From an uncultured SAR86 cluster bacterium (GTDB taxonomy: Bacteria > Pseudomonadota > Gammaproteobacteria > Magnimaribacterales > D2472), in assembly GCA_902547295.1 (NCBI GenBank), contig CACCNJ010000008.1, positions 1 through 56,879 of the forward strand: 56,879 nucleotides of DNA. Reading direction: 5' to 3'. Below the pieces are notes generated by a model, which was not told the origin of the DNA, did not search any database, and saw only the letters and a program-made list of their open reading frames with translations. Positions 38,730 through 46,733 of this stretch are shown piece after piece. How positions within the stretch are numbered: position 1 is the first letter of the stretch; each line of letters opens with the position of its first letter. Position numbers and translations under genes: made by a program.

Positions 38730-40341
38730 CTTCAAAATATCCTAAGTGATTTAGAGAATTTTCTGCAATCTTTGCAAAAGCAGGTGCTGCCACACTGCCA
38801 CCAGAATATGAATCTAAACTTGGATCATCTATAGAAACAAATATTGTCAGAGAGTTTTTGTTTAAAGGCGTTATTCCTATGAATGAAGCCCTATACATAT
38901 CTTCCGCATAACCTGATCCAGATCTTATTTGGTGAACAGTTCCAGTCTTACCTCCTTGAGAAAACCCATTAACATTTGCAGCTTTTCCTGTTCCTTCTTT
39001 TGTAGCCATTTCTAAAGCTTTCAAAATATTTGATGCAGTTGATTCAGAAATAACTCTTCTCGATGAAACATCTTCGTCTTTGAGCAGCTTAAAATCTTTA
39101 AAAATCCCATTGTTAGCAAATACTGAATAAGCTGATGCTATCTGAAAAGGGCTAATTGTTAAGCCATAACCATACCCTAAACTTGCAAGTTCTTTGTCAA
39201 CAATTTTATCCTTAATGGCCATATAGCCAAATGCGGATGATGGAAAGTTAATTGAAATTGGTTTTGTAAAACCAAAATCATAATAATTTGATTTTAGATC
39301 ATCATATCCTAGCTCTAAAGCAATTTTAGATGCTCCAATTTGACTAGAATATGTAATTATTTCTGCTGGCGTTAGTTTCGCATATTGCTTTGAATCGACA
39401 ATAATCTTGTCATTAAGATACAGTCTTCTTGGTATATCTATATACTCATCGATATTCACAATTTTTTGTTCAAGAGCTTTTGACAAAACAATGGGTTTTA
39501 AGACTGAGCCCAACTCGTATGCATCGACCAAAGCCCTGTTCTTTTGTATCTTTCTTTGAGGATGATTTGGGTTATATGATGGAAAGCTTGCCATAGCCAG
39601 TATTTCACCATCTATATTATTTAAAATTATAGCTGTTCCAGATTTTGCTTTGTTGCTTTTTATGGCCTCAACTAAGAATTTGTATGCATAAAATTGTAAA
39701 GTACTATCAATAGTTAGATGTATATCACTTCCTTGTATCGTTCTAGAAACTTCAATAGGTTTTGAAATAATTTCTTGTTTTGCATTCTTAAAGTATTTTT
39801 GCCTCCCCTTTTTACCTGATAAAACCTTGTCATAACTTTTTTCAAGTCCCTCTTGTGCCCCATCTTTACCGTAGAATCCGATTAAAGGTGCAATTTGATC
39901 GCCCAACGGATAATGTCTACTTTGACGAACCTCCACCTCTATATTTTTTAATCTTGAATTTCTGATTTCTATTAACGCTTCATTTGAAATGTTTTTCTTT
40001 AAAAGCGTTTTTTTGTTGAAAACTTCAATTCCAGGATCAATATCCAAATCAACTTTTTCTGATATATTAAGCAGCTGAGATTTTGTAAATCCCCTTAAAG
40101 CATAAAGATCATAATTAATTACCGATACTGCTAACGGAAAATTGTTTCTGTCGTATATTGTTCCCCTTACTGGCACAACGTCTTTGTATTTAACATACCT
40201 CTTGTTACCTTCATTCTGAAGGAAACTACTCTCAAAAAATTGTATTGAGAAAATCTTATAGATTATTGCTATCAAGCAAATAAAAATAGCAACAGCTATT
40301 AGTATAAATCTCCAATTTAAGTAATTGAGTTTTTTATTCAT
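38722..40341 (-). CDS. ftsI: FtsI (PBP3), septal transpeptidase
   Basis: 539 aa. One N-terminal membrane helix (about 12-31), the dimerisation/pedestal region with VVPVRGTIYDRNNFPLAVS, and the penicillin-binding domain: SxxK at S279-K282 (GSVLKP), KTG at 465-467. The SxN motif, SSN in E. coli, reads S332-S333-Q334. It crosslinks septal peptidoglycan with FtsW. Overlaps ftsL by eight bases. Confidence 0.97.
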   Translation of the reverse strand: MNKKLNYLNWRFILIAVAIFICLIAIIYKIFSIQFFESSFLQNEGNKRYVKYKDVVPVRGTIYDRNNFPLAVSVINYDLYALRGFTKSQLLNISEKVDLDIDPGIEVFNKKTLLKKNISNEALIEIRNSRLKNIEVEVRQSRHYPLGDQIAPLIGFYGKDGAQEGLEKSYDKVLSGKKGRQKYFKNAKQEIISKPIEVSRTIQGSDIHLTIDSTLQFYAYKFLVEAIKSNKAKSGTAIILNNIDGEILAMASFPSYNPNHPQRKIQKNRALVDAYELGSVLKPIVLSKALEQKIVNIDEYIDIPRRLYLNDKIIVDSKQYAKLTPAEIITYSSQIGASKIALELGYDDLKSNYYDFGFTKPISINFPSSAFGYMAIKDKIVDKELASLGYGYGLTISPFQIASAYSVFANNGIFKDFKLLKDEDVSSRRVISESTASNILKALEMATKEGTGKAANVNGFSQGGKTGTVHQIRSGSGYAEDMYRASFIGITPLNKNSLTIFVSIDDPSLDSYSGGSVAAPAFAKIAENSLNHLGYFEDE

Positions 40342-40603
40342 AATTAATTTTTTTAGGTCTCTTTTTTGTCATTCCTAAATCTTCTTTAGCAATTTTTTCA
40401 ATGATTGCTGGAGAATTTTCCAAATGGTACTGTGTTGTTAATTTAAGATTGAGATCTTTAAGTTTTTCAAACTCAACTTTTATATTTTCACTATTGTTAT
40501 AAAGAGTGCTTATTTCCCATGATAATTTTATTTTTTCAATACTTAGAATAAAGATTAAAACTATTAAAAATAGATATTGAAATATTATTTTCTTTTTAAT
40601 CAT
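40334..40603 (-). CDS. ftsL: FtsL, divisome coiled coil
   Basis: 89 aa. A membrane helix at about 7-22 followed by a coiled coil (STLYNNSENIKVEFEKLKDLNLKL) and a conserved-type end (EKIAKEDLGMTKKRPKKI). It forms the FtsQLB complex. Identification rests on size, topology, the EDLGM motif and its place between rsmH and ftsI. ATGA overlap with rsmH. Confidence 0.92.
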   Translation of the reverse strand: MIKKKIIFQYLFLIVLIFILSIEKIKLSWEISTLYNNSENIKVEFEKLKDLNLKLTTQYHLENSPAIIEKIAKEDLGMTKKRPKKINYE

Positions 40604-41493
40604 ATTTTTTGAAAGACCCTCATTATTGCACTTCTTGATCTTGGGTTAATATTTGTTTCATCTTTGGAGGCCCTGACTTTTTTTGCAATACATTTAAATT
40701 TCTTTTCTTCTTTGTTATTTATAGGAATATCTTTGGGGAAAGATACCAAGGATGGTTTAAAAAAATTTTTGATAATATTATCCTCTAATGAATGAAAAGC
40801 TATTGTTACTATATAACCACCTAATTTTAAAAGTTTTTCTGCTGCTTTAAGAGATTCAGCAAATTCTTCAAGTTCGTTGTTTATAAAAATACGAAAAGCT
40901 TGAAAAGATTTCGTTGCTGGATGAATTTTTTTATTTTTTTCAGGATGTATGTCTTTTATAATATTTGAAAGTTGAGTCGTTGTTGTAATCTTATTCTTAA
41001 TCTTGCTTTTAACAATCGCATTACTAATTAATTTTGCATGTTTTTCATCACCATATTTATAGAGAATATCTCTGATTTGTTCCTCTGAAGCATTTTCTAA
41101 CCATACAGAAAATGGTATACCTATTTTGTTATTAAAGCGCATATCAAGTGGACCATCTTTATTAAAGCTAAACCCTCTTTCAGGTTGATCAAGATGAGTC
41201 GAGCAAGTACCAAGATCATAGAGAATTCCGCTTATGCTTTCTTCTTTAAAATATTTCTCGATGTTATTAAATGAATCATTAATAATCTTGAAATTATCAT
41301 TTTGAAATTTCATAGCATATTCACATGCATCAGGATCTTTATCGATGCCTGTTAAAAGTCCATCTTTTGATAATTTCTCTAAAATTAACTTTGAATGTCC
41401 GCCCCTACCAAAAGTACAGTCAATATAATGACCGTTTACGTCATTTAGTAAAAAATCAACGGATTCTTCCAGTAAAACTGGAAAATGAAGCAT
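40600..41493 (-). CDS. rsmH: RsmH, 16S rRNA m4C1402 methyltransferase
   Basis: 297 aa. HFPVLLEESVDFL, the SAM site DCTFGRGGHSKLIL, YDLGTCSTHLDQPERGFSF, HPATKSFQAFRIFINNEL and the C-terminal PRSRSAIMRVF are family signatures. It methylates N4 of C1402, where RsmI (encoded at 43527) methylates the 2'-OH. It follows ftsZ by one base, whereas mraZ is its normal upstream neighbour. Confidence 0.97.
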   Translation of the reverse strand: MLHFPVLLEESVDFLLNDVNGHYIDCTFGRGGHSKLILEKLSKDGLLTGIDKDPDACEYAMKFQNDNFKIINDSFNNIEKYFKEESISGILYDLGTCSTHLDQPERGFSFNKDGPLDMRFNNKIGIPFSVWLENASEEQIRDILYKYGDEKHAKLISNAIVKSKIKNKITTTTQLSNIIKDIHPEKNKKIHPATKSFQAFRIFINNELEEFAESLKAAEKLLKLGGYIVTIAFHSLEDNIIKNFFKPSLVSFPKDIPINNKEEKKFKCIAKKVRASKDETNINPRSRSAIMRVFQKI

Positions 41494-41494
41494 T

Positions 41495-42604
41495 TTAATC
41501 TACTTGTTTTCTCATAAAAGTCGGCACATCAAGGAAATCAATTTCCTCTGCAGACGACGTGCCAACTTTTTGACTGGTTTTATCTTTATCCAAACCAACA
41601 GGATTTAATTTCATTGATGGTTCGTTATCAATCACTAAAGATGGTGCTCTTTGGTCCACCCCTGTTGCAACGATTGTTACTTTAATTTCATCTTTATAAC
41701 TTTTGTCAAAAACAAGACCATAAATAATATTTGCATCTTCACTAACAATCTCATCAATAATATCTGCTACCTCAGCTTGATCCCTAAGAGTAGGCTCTTT
41801 ACCTGTGATATTCACCAAAACACCTCTGGCATTTTTAAGATTAATATCATCTAACAATTCACTTTTAACAGCCATTGTTGCTGCAGCTTCAGCTCTATTC
41901 TTGCCACTTGCAATACCTGTACCCATCATGGCAATGCCTTTTTCTGACATAACAGCTTTTACATCAGCAAAGTCAACATTTACATGACCTCTTTGCATAA
42001 TAATATCTGAAATACCTTGAACAGCGCCCTTTAAAACGTCATCAGATTTTGCAAAAGCATCTTGCATGGAAGTATCCAATCCTAATATTTCAAAAAGTTT
42101 CTCATTTGGGATAGTTACAAGGCTGTCTACCTCTTCAACTAATGACGCAAGGCCTTTTTCAGCGGCTCCCATTCTCTTTTTTCCTTCAAATTTAAAGGGT
42201 TTTGTTACTACAGCAACAGTTAATGCTCCTAATTCTTTTGCAATTGATGCAATTACAGGCGCAGCTCCAGTACCTGTACCTCCTCCCATTCCAGCAGTAA
42301 TGAAAACCATATCTGAACCAGATAATAATTCTTCTATTGCCATTCTGTCACTTTCAGCAGCTCTTCTACCAATATCAGGATCCGCTCCAGCACCTAATCC
42401 TTTAGTCAGGCCATTGCCCAGTTTTATTGTAGTTGCGCTTTTTACAGATTTTAAAGCTTGAGTGTCAGTATTTGCACAAATAAAATCTACACCCTTGATA
42501 TCATGATTAATCATATGAAGTATTGCATTTCCTCCACCGCCGCCAACTCCAACAACTTTAATTTTTGCGTTTTCTTGTTTTGTTTCAACTACCTCAAAAT
42601 TCAT
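41495..42604 (-). CDS. ftsZ: FtsZ, tubulin-like division GTPase
   Basis: 369 aa from the second of tandem ATGs (42604), four bases after GGGGAG. The tubulin signature GGGTGTG is at 107-113; the T7 synergy segment FADVKAVMSEKG and a short linker lead to the C-terminal FtsA/ZipA-binding peptide LDVPTFMRKQVD. It forms the Z ring. The protein is ordinary but its place is not: it lies between mraZ and rsmH, not after ftsA. Confidence 0.98.
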   Translation of the reverse strand: MNFEVVETKQENAKIKVVGVGGGGGNAILHMINHDIKGVDFICANTDTQALKSVKSATTIKLGNGLTKGLGAGADPDIGRRAAESDRMAIEELLSGSDMVFITAGMGGGTGTGAAPVIASIAKELGALTVAVVTKPFKFEGKKRMGAAEKGLASLVEEVDSLVTIPNEKLFEILGLDTSMQDAFAKSDDVLKGAVQGISDIIMQRGHVNVDFADVKAVMSEKGIAMMGTGIASGKNRAEAAATMAVKSELLDDINLKNARGVLVNITGKEPTLRDQAEVADIIDEIVSEDANIIYGLVFDKSYKDEIKVTIVATGVDQRAPSLVIDNEPSMKLNPVGLDKDKTSQKVGTSSAEEIDFLDVPTFMRKQVD

Positions 42605-42615
42605 CATACTCCCCT

Positions 42616-43083
42616 TTAAAATGACATTTCTTTAATACTTTCAGGTAGCACAACATCCAAAATCTCTGTTGAAAGAGATCCTCCTGTTTGTCGCATTTCC
42701 CAATTTTTAATATTCCAAATTTCAAATTTGTTACCCATTCCAACTAATGCAACTTGTTTTTGTTCATTTATTTCAGCATAACTTTGCAAATCTGAGGGAA
42801 TTCTAACTAGCATTCTGCCCTCGATATCAATATCTGTTTGATAAGCATTACCAAGTATTGTCCATTGTAAATTTCTAACGATAGGATCTAAGCCCTGAAG
42901 TGATTGAAGTTTTGTTGAAATCCTTTGCCATTCTAAATGATGATAAAGTTTTAAAGATGGATATTGAGGATCTTTTGTTATTACAATTTCGTTATGGTTT
43001 TGTGTTTTAAAGTCAATTCTATACCTAGCAGGAATAGCTATTCTGCCCTTACTATCAATAGATGGCGTATTAAATCCAAACAT
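42616..43083 (-). CDS. mraZ: MraZ, transcriptional regulator of the dcw cluster
   Basis: 155 aa from ATG 43083, giving the family N-terminus MFGFNTPSIDSKGRIAIPARYR; an in-frame ATG at 43143 would translate the operator repeats and is rejected. Two AbrB-like half domains carry DSKGRIAIP and DIEGRMLVRIP. MraZ binds direct repeats ahead of its own gene and controls dcw transcription (repressor in E. coli, activator in Mollicutes). No usable ribosome site: GAGG touches the ATG, and TATATT ends six bases before it, so the mRNA may be leaderless. Confidence 0.96.
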   Translation of the reverse strand: MFGFNTPSIDSKGRIAIPARYRIDFKTQNHNEIVITKDPQYPSLKLYHHLEWQRISTKLQSLQGLDPIVRNLQWTILGNAYQTDIDIEGRMLVRIPSDLQSYAEINEQKQVALVGMGNKFEIWNIKNWEMRQTGGSLSTEILDVVLPESIKEMSF

Positions 43084-43089
43084 CCTCAA

Positions 43090-43095
43090 AATATA
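43090..43095 (-). promoter_or_regulatory. Candidate -10 element for a leaderless mraZ transcript
   Basis: On the minus strand TATATT is followed by TTGAGG and then the mraZ ATG (43083). The six-base distance places the expected start site on the A of the ATG. The operator repeats occupy the region where a -35 would be. Confidence 0.5.
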
Positions 43096-43107
43096 AAGAC
43101 TTTTTAC

Positions 43108-43144
43108 ACACTTTGCAACACTTTTGCACACTTTTTCACACATT
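43108..43144 (-). promoter_or_regulatory. MraZ operator: AAAGTGT repeats with 10-bp period
   Basis: Reading the minus strand, AATGTGT (43144-43138), AAAGTGT (43134-43128), AAAGTGT (43124-43118) and AAAGTGT (43114-43108) are each separated by exactly three bases. Three copies are perfect and the first has one mismatch. The pattern AAAGTG(T/G)-N3 is the published MraZ site of Mollicutes; the E. coli site TGGGN-N5 has the same 10-bp period. It spans -25 to -61 relative to the mraZ ATG. Confidence 0.85.
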
Positions 43145-43174
43145 TATTAAAAGCAAAAAATCTACAAAAATAGA

Positions 43175-43505
43175 GTTGAGTTGGTTTATAAGCCGGATTC
43201 TGTTGTAGATGATCATCTATCTCGATATTATGTTGCCATAATACTCTAGCAACCTACCCAAATCCAAAGCGAGCAACTTTATTGGATTTCTATTTGGTTT
43301 TGCTTCAGGCTGGGGTTTGCAATGCCTTAAATGTTACCACTTAAGCGGTAAGCTCTTACCTTACCTTTTCACCCTTACCAATAAATGGCGGTATATTTTC
43401 TGTTGCACTTTCCGTAAGCTCACGCCTCCCAGGTGTTACCTGGCGCCCTGCTCTTTGAAGTCCGGACTTTCCTCTAAATAAATTTAGCGATCATCCAACC
43501 AACTC
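43175..43505 (-). ncRNA. rnpB: RNase P RNA (bacterial type A)
   Basis: About 330 nt. The universally conserved GAGGAAAGTCCGGAC lies at 43474-43460 (minus strand), followed by CAGGTAACACCTGGGAGGC-like hairpins, ACGGAAAGTGCAACAGAAA, GGTAAGGGTGAAAAGGTAAG and the 3' AGAATCCGGCTTATAA. The ends pair as helix P1 (GAGTTGGTT with AACCAACTC). It is the catalytic RNA that matures tRNA 5' ends. It lies between rsmI and mraZ, a known gammaproteobacterial arrangement. The 3' end is set from P1 and may be a few bases off. Confidence 0.96.
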
Positions 43506-43512
43506 AGACGCT

Positions 43513-43518
43513 ATTATA
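43513..43518 (-). promoter_or_regulatory. -10 element of rnpB
   Basis: A consensus TATAAT on the minus strand, eight bases before the G that opens the P1 helix (43505). No good -35 hexamer is visible; the element lies in the 21-bp gap after rsmI. Confidence 0.65.
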
Positions 43519-43526
43519 AACATTTT

Positions 43527-44339
43527 TTATTTTTCTATAAGCTTTTTATAGATATCTCTTTTATTTTTCCCAATTAACATAGAGATTAACTTGGCAGAAT
43601 CAGAGGCTGACAGCTTTGATAAAAATTCCTTTTTAATTTGCGTATTAATATTTAGATCTATTTGATTATCTGCTCCCTCAATTACTAAAACTAACTCTCC
43701 CTTAAGATTAATTTGATCATTTTCAATATCTTTTATGATTTCAGAAATTTTTCCTCTAAAAACACCTTCGTGAATTTTAGTCATTTCTTTGCACAAAGAA
43801 ATTTTTCTTTTTTTACCTACAAATTTTTGCAAGTTAATGAGAGTCTTTTTAATTCTCTTTGGTGATTCAAATACAATTGATGTTTTTACATCATTAGATA
43901 AAGTTTCAAAAAATCTATTTTGGTCACCTGCTTTTCTTGGAATAAATCCATAAAAAGAGAATCTATCAGGTGAAAGACCAGACATTACTAAAGAGCTCAA
44001 AACTGAAGAAGGTCCAGGGATTAAAGTATATTTTATATTTTCCTTCAAACATATTTGTATTAGCTTATATCCAGGATCTGATACAACTGGAGTTCCAGCA
44101 TCTGAGACTATTGAAACAATATTTCCATTTTTTAAATTTTCAATAATTTCTAGTGACACTTTATGTTCATTGTGCTCATGAAAACTTTTAGATTTAAGTT
44201 TTAAATTAACGAACTTTAGTAATTTTTTTATGTTTCTTGTATCTTCTGCATACAAATAATCAGATGATCTTATAACATCTATAGCCCTAAGTGATATATC
44301 ATTTAAATTACCAATTGGAGTAGAAACAAAATATAACAT
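43527..44339 (-). CDS. rsmI: RsmI, 16S rRNA 2'-O-methyltransferase of C1402
   Basis: 270 aa. Tetrapyrrole-methylase fold: YFVSTPIGNLNDISLRAIDVI, AEDTRNIKKLL, HEHNE, SIVSDAGTPVVSDPGYKLI and LIPGPSSVLSSLVMSGL. It completes the double modification of C1402 begun by RsmH. No ribosome site is visible: a TATTAT hexamer ends six bases before the ATG, suggesting a leaderless mRNA. Divergent from the lpoA-like gene with 17 bp between. Confidence 0.97.
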   Translation of the reverse strand: MLYFVSTPIGNLNDISLRAIDVIRSSDYLYAEDTRNIKKLLKFVNLKLKSKSFHEHNEHKVSLEIIENLKNGNIVSIVSDAGTPVVSDPGYKLIQICLKENIKYTLIPGPSSVLSSLVMSGLSPDRFSFYGFIPRKAGDQNRFFETLSNDVKTSIVFESPKRIKKTLINLQKFVGKKRKISLCKEMTKIHEGVFRGKISEIIKDIENDQINLKGELVLVIEGADNQIDLNINTQIKKEFLSKLSASDSAKLISMLIGKNKRDIYKKLIEK

Positions 44340-44344
44340 CTTAA

Positions 44345-44351
44345 GATAATA
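44345..44351. promoter_or_regulatory. Overlapping divergent -10 elements for rsmI and lpoA
   Basis: In the 17-bp spacer (44340-44356), plus-strand GATAAT (44345-44350) ends six bases before the lpoA ATG, and minus-strand TATTAT (44351-44346) ends six bases before the rsmI ATG. The hexamers are the same DNA offset by one base. Both starts would fall on the A of the ATG. Confidence 0.6.
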
Positions 44352-44356
44352 AATTT

Positions 44357-45283
44357 ATGAAATTTAGCTTAACATTAATTTTAACTTGTTTAATTATTTT
44401 TATTTCATCTTGTTCAATCTCACCAAGACAAGATTTTATTAAGCCTGATATAAGTTTAAAAATTGAAACGAGCAATAAAAATAAAGAGATAATTATTCAA
44501 TCGTTGTTAAGAGATGAGAATATATTTTCAATAGACTTTAATAGTGAAGATTCATATTTTCTTGAAGATAACATACTCACTTCAAACCTAAAGTATTTTT
44601 GTAAAAGTCTCGTCGAAGAAGAAAGAGAAGTTCTAGAAAAAAACATTTTTAGAAACAAAAAAGATTTAGATAAAAAAGTTTTTGTTATTTTTTCTGAAAA
44701 TTATACTAATGTCGCTAAACTCTTAAAAAATAAATACCCTGAAGAAGAATATATTATGATTATGACCGAAGATTTTGATTCACAAATAAAAAAAATTCTT
44801 AATGTTGACTCAAGTTCAAGAAATTATAATGACTTGGCTAAATTTGATCCGAGTATAGAAATATCACATTCACCAAGAATAAGGAATGACATTGCAAGTA
44901 TTTACTATATTACTAATTATGAAAGTGGGAAAACAATCGTACCTATATTAAGAAGCTATGCATTAAATATAGAAACATTTTCATCAAGTGAAATATTTCA
45001 TAATGCAAATGATATTAAAAAATTAGTAGACTTTGAAAATACATATATTCCAATTACAAAAAAAATGATTGAAAATATTTCAAAAAAACAAGATTCTTTA
45101 ATCATAAATGAGATTGAGAGAACTCTTATAAGAGACTTCCTTATTATTGAAAAAATCAACCAAAATAACTTATTTCGAGAAAATTTTTTACCAGACTCAG
45201 GAAATAGAAAAATTAAAAGAAATGGTTGTATTGATCGAGATTTAAGTTTGTGGAAGGTTTCAACCGCAACTTTTACTAATTAG
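44357..45283 (+). CDS. lpoA: LpoA-like outer-membrane lipoprotein, short form
   Basis: 308 aa. Lipoprotein signal with lipobox ISSC (Cys19). The segment SPRIRNDIASIYYITNYESGKTIVPILRSYALNIETFSSSEIF resembles the C-terminal periplasmic-binding-like domain of LpoA, the activator of PBP1A (RRRQDVDAIFL-type motif). The N-terminal TPR half of E. coli LpoA (678 aa) is absent. Divergence from rsmI is the conserved LpoA position. Sequence similarity is weak, so the call leans on context. Confidence 0.72.
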   Translation: MKFSLTLILTCLIIFISSCSISPRQDFIKPDISLKIETSNKNKEIIIQSLLRDENIFSIDFNSEDSYFLEDNILTSNLKYFCKSLVEEEREVLEKNIFRNKKDLDKKVFVIFSENYTNVAKLLKNKYPEEEYIMIMTEDFDSQIKKILNVDSSSRNYNDLAKFDPSIEISHSPRIRNDIASIYYITNYESGKTIVPILRSYALNIETFSSSEIFHNANDIKKLVDFENTYIPITKKMIENISKKQDSLIINEIERTLIRDFLIIEKINQNNLFRENFLPDSGNRKIKRNGCIDRDLSLWKVSTATFTN

Positions 45284-45887
45284 ATTTAAGATCTCTTTCA
45301 ATAGATGAAAGGCTATCTAAAAATCCGGGCCTATCAAACACAGTATTCTGATAATCTATAAGAGGTTTTAAATGTCTGTTTACCGGCAGCTTTATCCCAA
45401 CTGATGGTAACCTCCAAAGTATAGGTGCAAAGCAACAGTCAACTAGGGTAAACTCATCGCTCATAAAAAATTTGAACTCTTTAAATGTAGGTGCAATGGA
45501 TGAAATCTCATGCAAAAGTTCTTCTCTAATTTTTATCATTTCTTTTTCAGATTTTTCACCAAGAATAAGAGCATCTATTAGTGGGCACCATTCTCTGTCT
45601 ATTCTTAACATTAGTGTTCTGCAATTTGCTCTTGCCACTGGATAAACAGGCAGAAGTGGTGGATGAGGGAATCTTTCATCTAAATACTCCATCATTACAG
45701 ATGGATCATGAATGGCTAAATCTCTATCAACTAGAATTGGAAGTTTATGATAAGGACTTATTGAAAGAATTTCATCTGATGTCTCCTCAGGCTTAGCTTC
45801 ATTAATTTCTGCTGAAATATCTTTCTCAGCAAGAACAATTCTAACTCTTTGGCTATAGTGATCGTCTCTGTCAGAATATAAAATCAT
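45276..45887 (-). CDS. sspA: SspA, stringent starvation protein A
   Basis: 203 aa, GST-like fold. N-terminal thioredoxin-like part with LYSDRDDHYSQRVRIVLAEK and ISPYHKLPILVDRDLAIHDPSVMMEYLDERFPHPPLLP; helical C-terminal part with REWCPLID. SspA binds RNA polymerase in E. coli and alters transcription in starvation and acid stress. GAGGGG precedes the ATG. The position after petABC is the gammaproteobacterial norm, but the usual following sspB is absent; the lpoA-like gene converges instead. Confidence 0.96.
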   Translation of the reverse strand: MILYSDRDDHYSQRVRIVLAEKDISAEINEAKPEETSDEILSISPYHKLPILVDRDLAIHDPSVMMEYLDERFPHPPLLPVYPVARANCRTLMLRIDREWCPLIDALILGEKSEKEMIKIREELLHEISSIAPTFKEFKFFMSDEFTLVDCCFAPILWRLPSVGIKLPVNRHLKPLIDYQNTVFDRPGFLDSLSSIERDLKSN

Positions 45888-45905
45888 TATCCCCTCGCTT
45901 TTAAG

Positions 45906-46733
45906 TTATTTATTGTAGTCTTTATGATACTCTCTGTATAACAATGAAGATAATGCTGTAAAAATTAAAAAATAAAAAACAACATACCAGCCAATTCTTT
46001 CTCTTGTAGCTTTGCTTGGCTCTCCAACATAAACTAAAAAGTTAGTTAAATCATATATTAGTGTATCAAATTCTTCTCTGGTTAATATTCCTGTGCCTTC
46101 CTGAACTTCAAGAAATCCGCACTTTTCTTTAAATATCGTATTGCCAAAATCATCTCTTTTTTCACCACCATTTTTTGCAAGCAAAGGAACATCTTTACAA
46201 ATTAATTGCTGGTTTCCTTGAAGTGACATCAAAACATTTGGCATTGCAGTTCCTGGATAAACTAAATTATTTACACCATATTGTTTAGAGGAATCCTCAT
46301 AATATGCTCTTAAGTATGAGTAAATCCAATCATCACCTTTATATCTAGAAACTAAAGTAAGGTCTGGAGGTTCCACCCCAAACCAATTTGCAGAGTCTTC
46401 AGGCATAGCGCCAACCATCAAATCACCAGGCTTAATAGATTTATCAAAAACAAGGTTCTCAAAAAAGATGTCTTCTGGTATTTGTAAGTCTTTAGCTACT
46501 CTTCCCCATCTTGAATATTTGAGGGAATGGCATCCATAGCAATAATTAATATATGTAGAAGCCCCTCTTTGAAGAGACTCTATATCATTAAGTGAATATT
46601 GAAACTTGTCGCACTCTCCGTAGTCTTTACATGGACCGCCCTCAGCTGCATAAATTTCATTAAAAAAGAATAATAAAATAGATAAAACTATGCCTTTTGA
46701 AATAATTTGAAAGCAGTTAAGCATAGAAATCAT
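45906..46733 (-). CDS. petC: Cytochrome c1 of the bc1 complex
   Basis: 275 aa. Signal sequence, heme-binding C65-x-x-C68-H69 (CYGCH), a candidate axial methionine in GTAMPNVLMSL, and a C-terminal membrane anchor (WYVVFYFLIFTALSSLLY). It takes electrons from the Rieske protein to soluble cytochrome c. ATGA overlap with petB. Confidence 0.97.
   Translation of the reverse strand: MISMLNCFQIISKGIVLSILLFFFNEIYAAEGGPCKDYGECDKFQYSLNDIESLQRGASTYINYCYGCHSLKYSRWGRVAKDLQIPEDIFFENLVFDKSIKPGDLMVGAMPEDSANWFGVEPPDLTLVSRYKGDDWIYSYLRAYYEDSSKQYGVNNLVYPGTAMPNVLMSLQGNQQLICKDVPLLAKNGGEKRDDFGNTIFKEKCGFLEVQEGTGILTREEFDTLIYDLTNFLVYVGEPSKATRERIGWYVVFYFLIFTALSSLLYREYHKDYNK

Noticed and set aside
42066-42461. 131-codon plus-strand frame opposite ftsZ
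   Set aside because: Antisense shadow; composition is the complement of FtsZ glycine-rich motifs.
43084-43143. In-frame N-terminal extension of MraZ by 20 residues
   Set aside because: It translates the operator repeats and departs from the conserved MraZ start; the ATG at 43083 fits the family.
43108-43144. Short regular repeats that could be read as a mini CRISPR or tandem repeat
   Set aside because: Units are 7 bp with 3-bp spacers directly ahead of mraZ; the pattern fits an MraZ operator, not a CRISPR.
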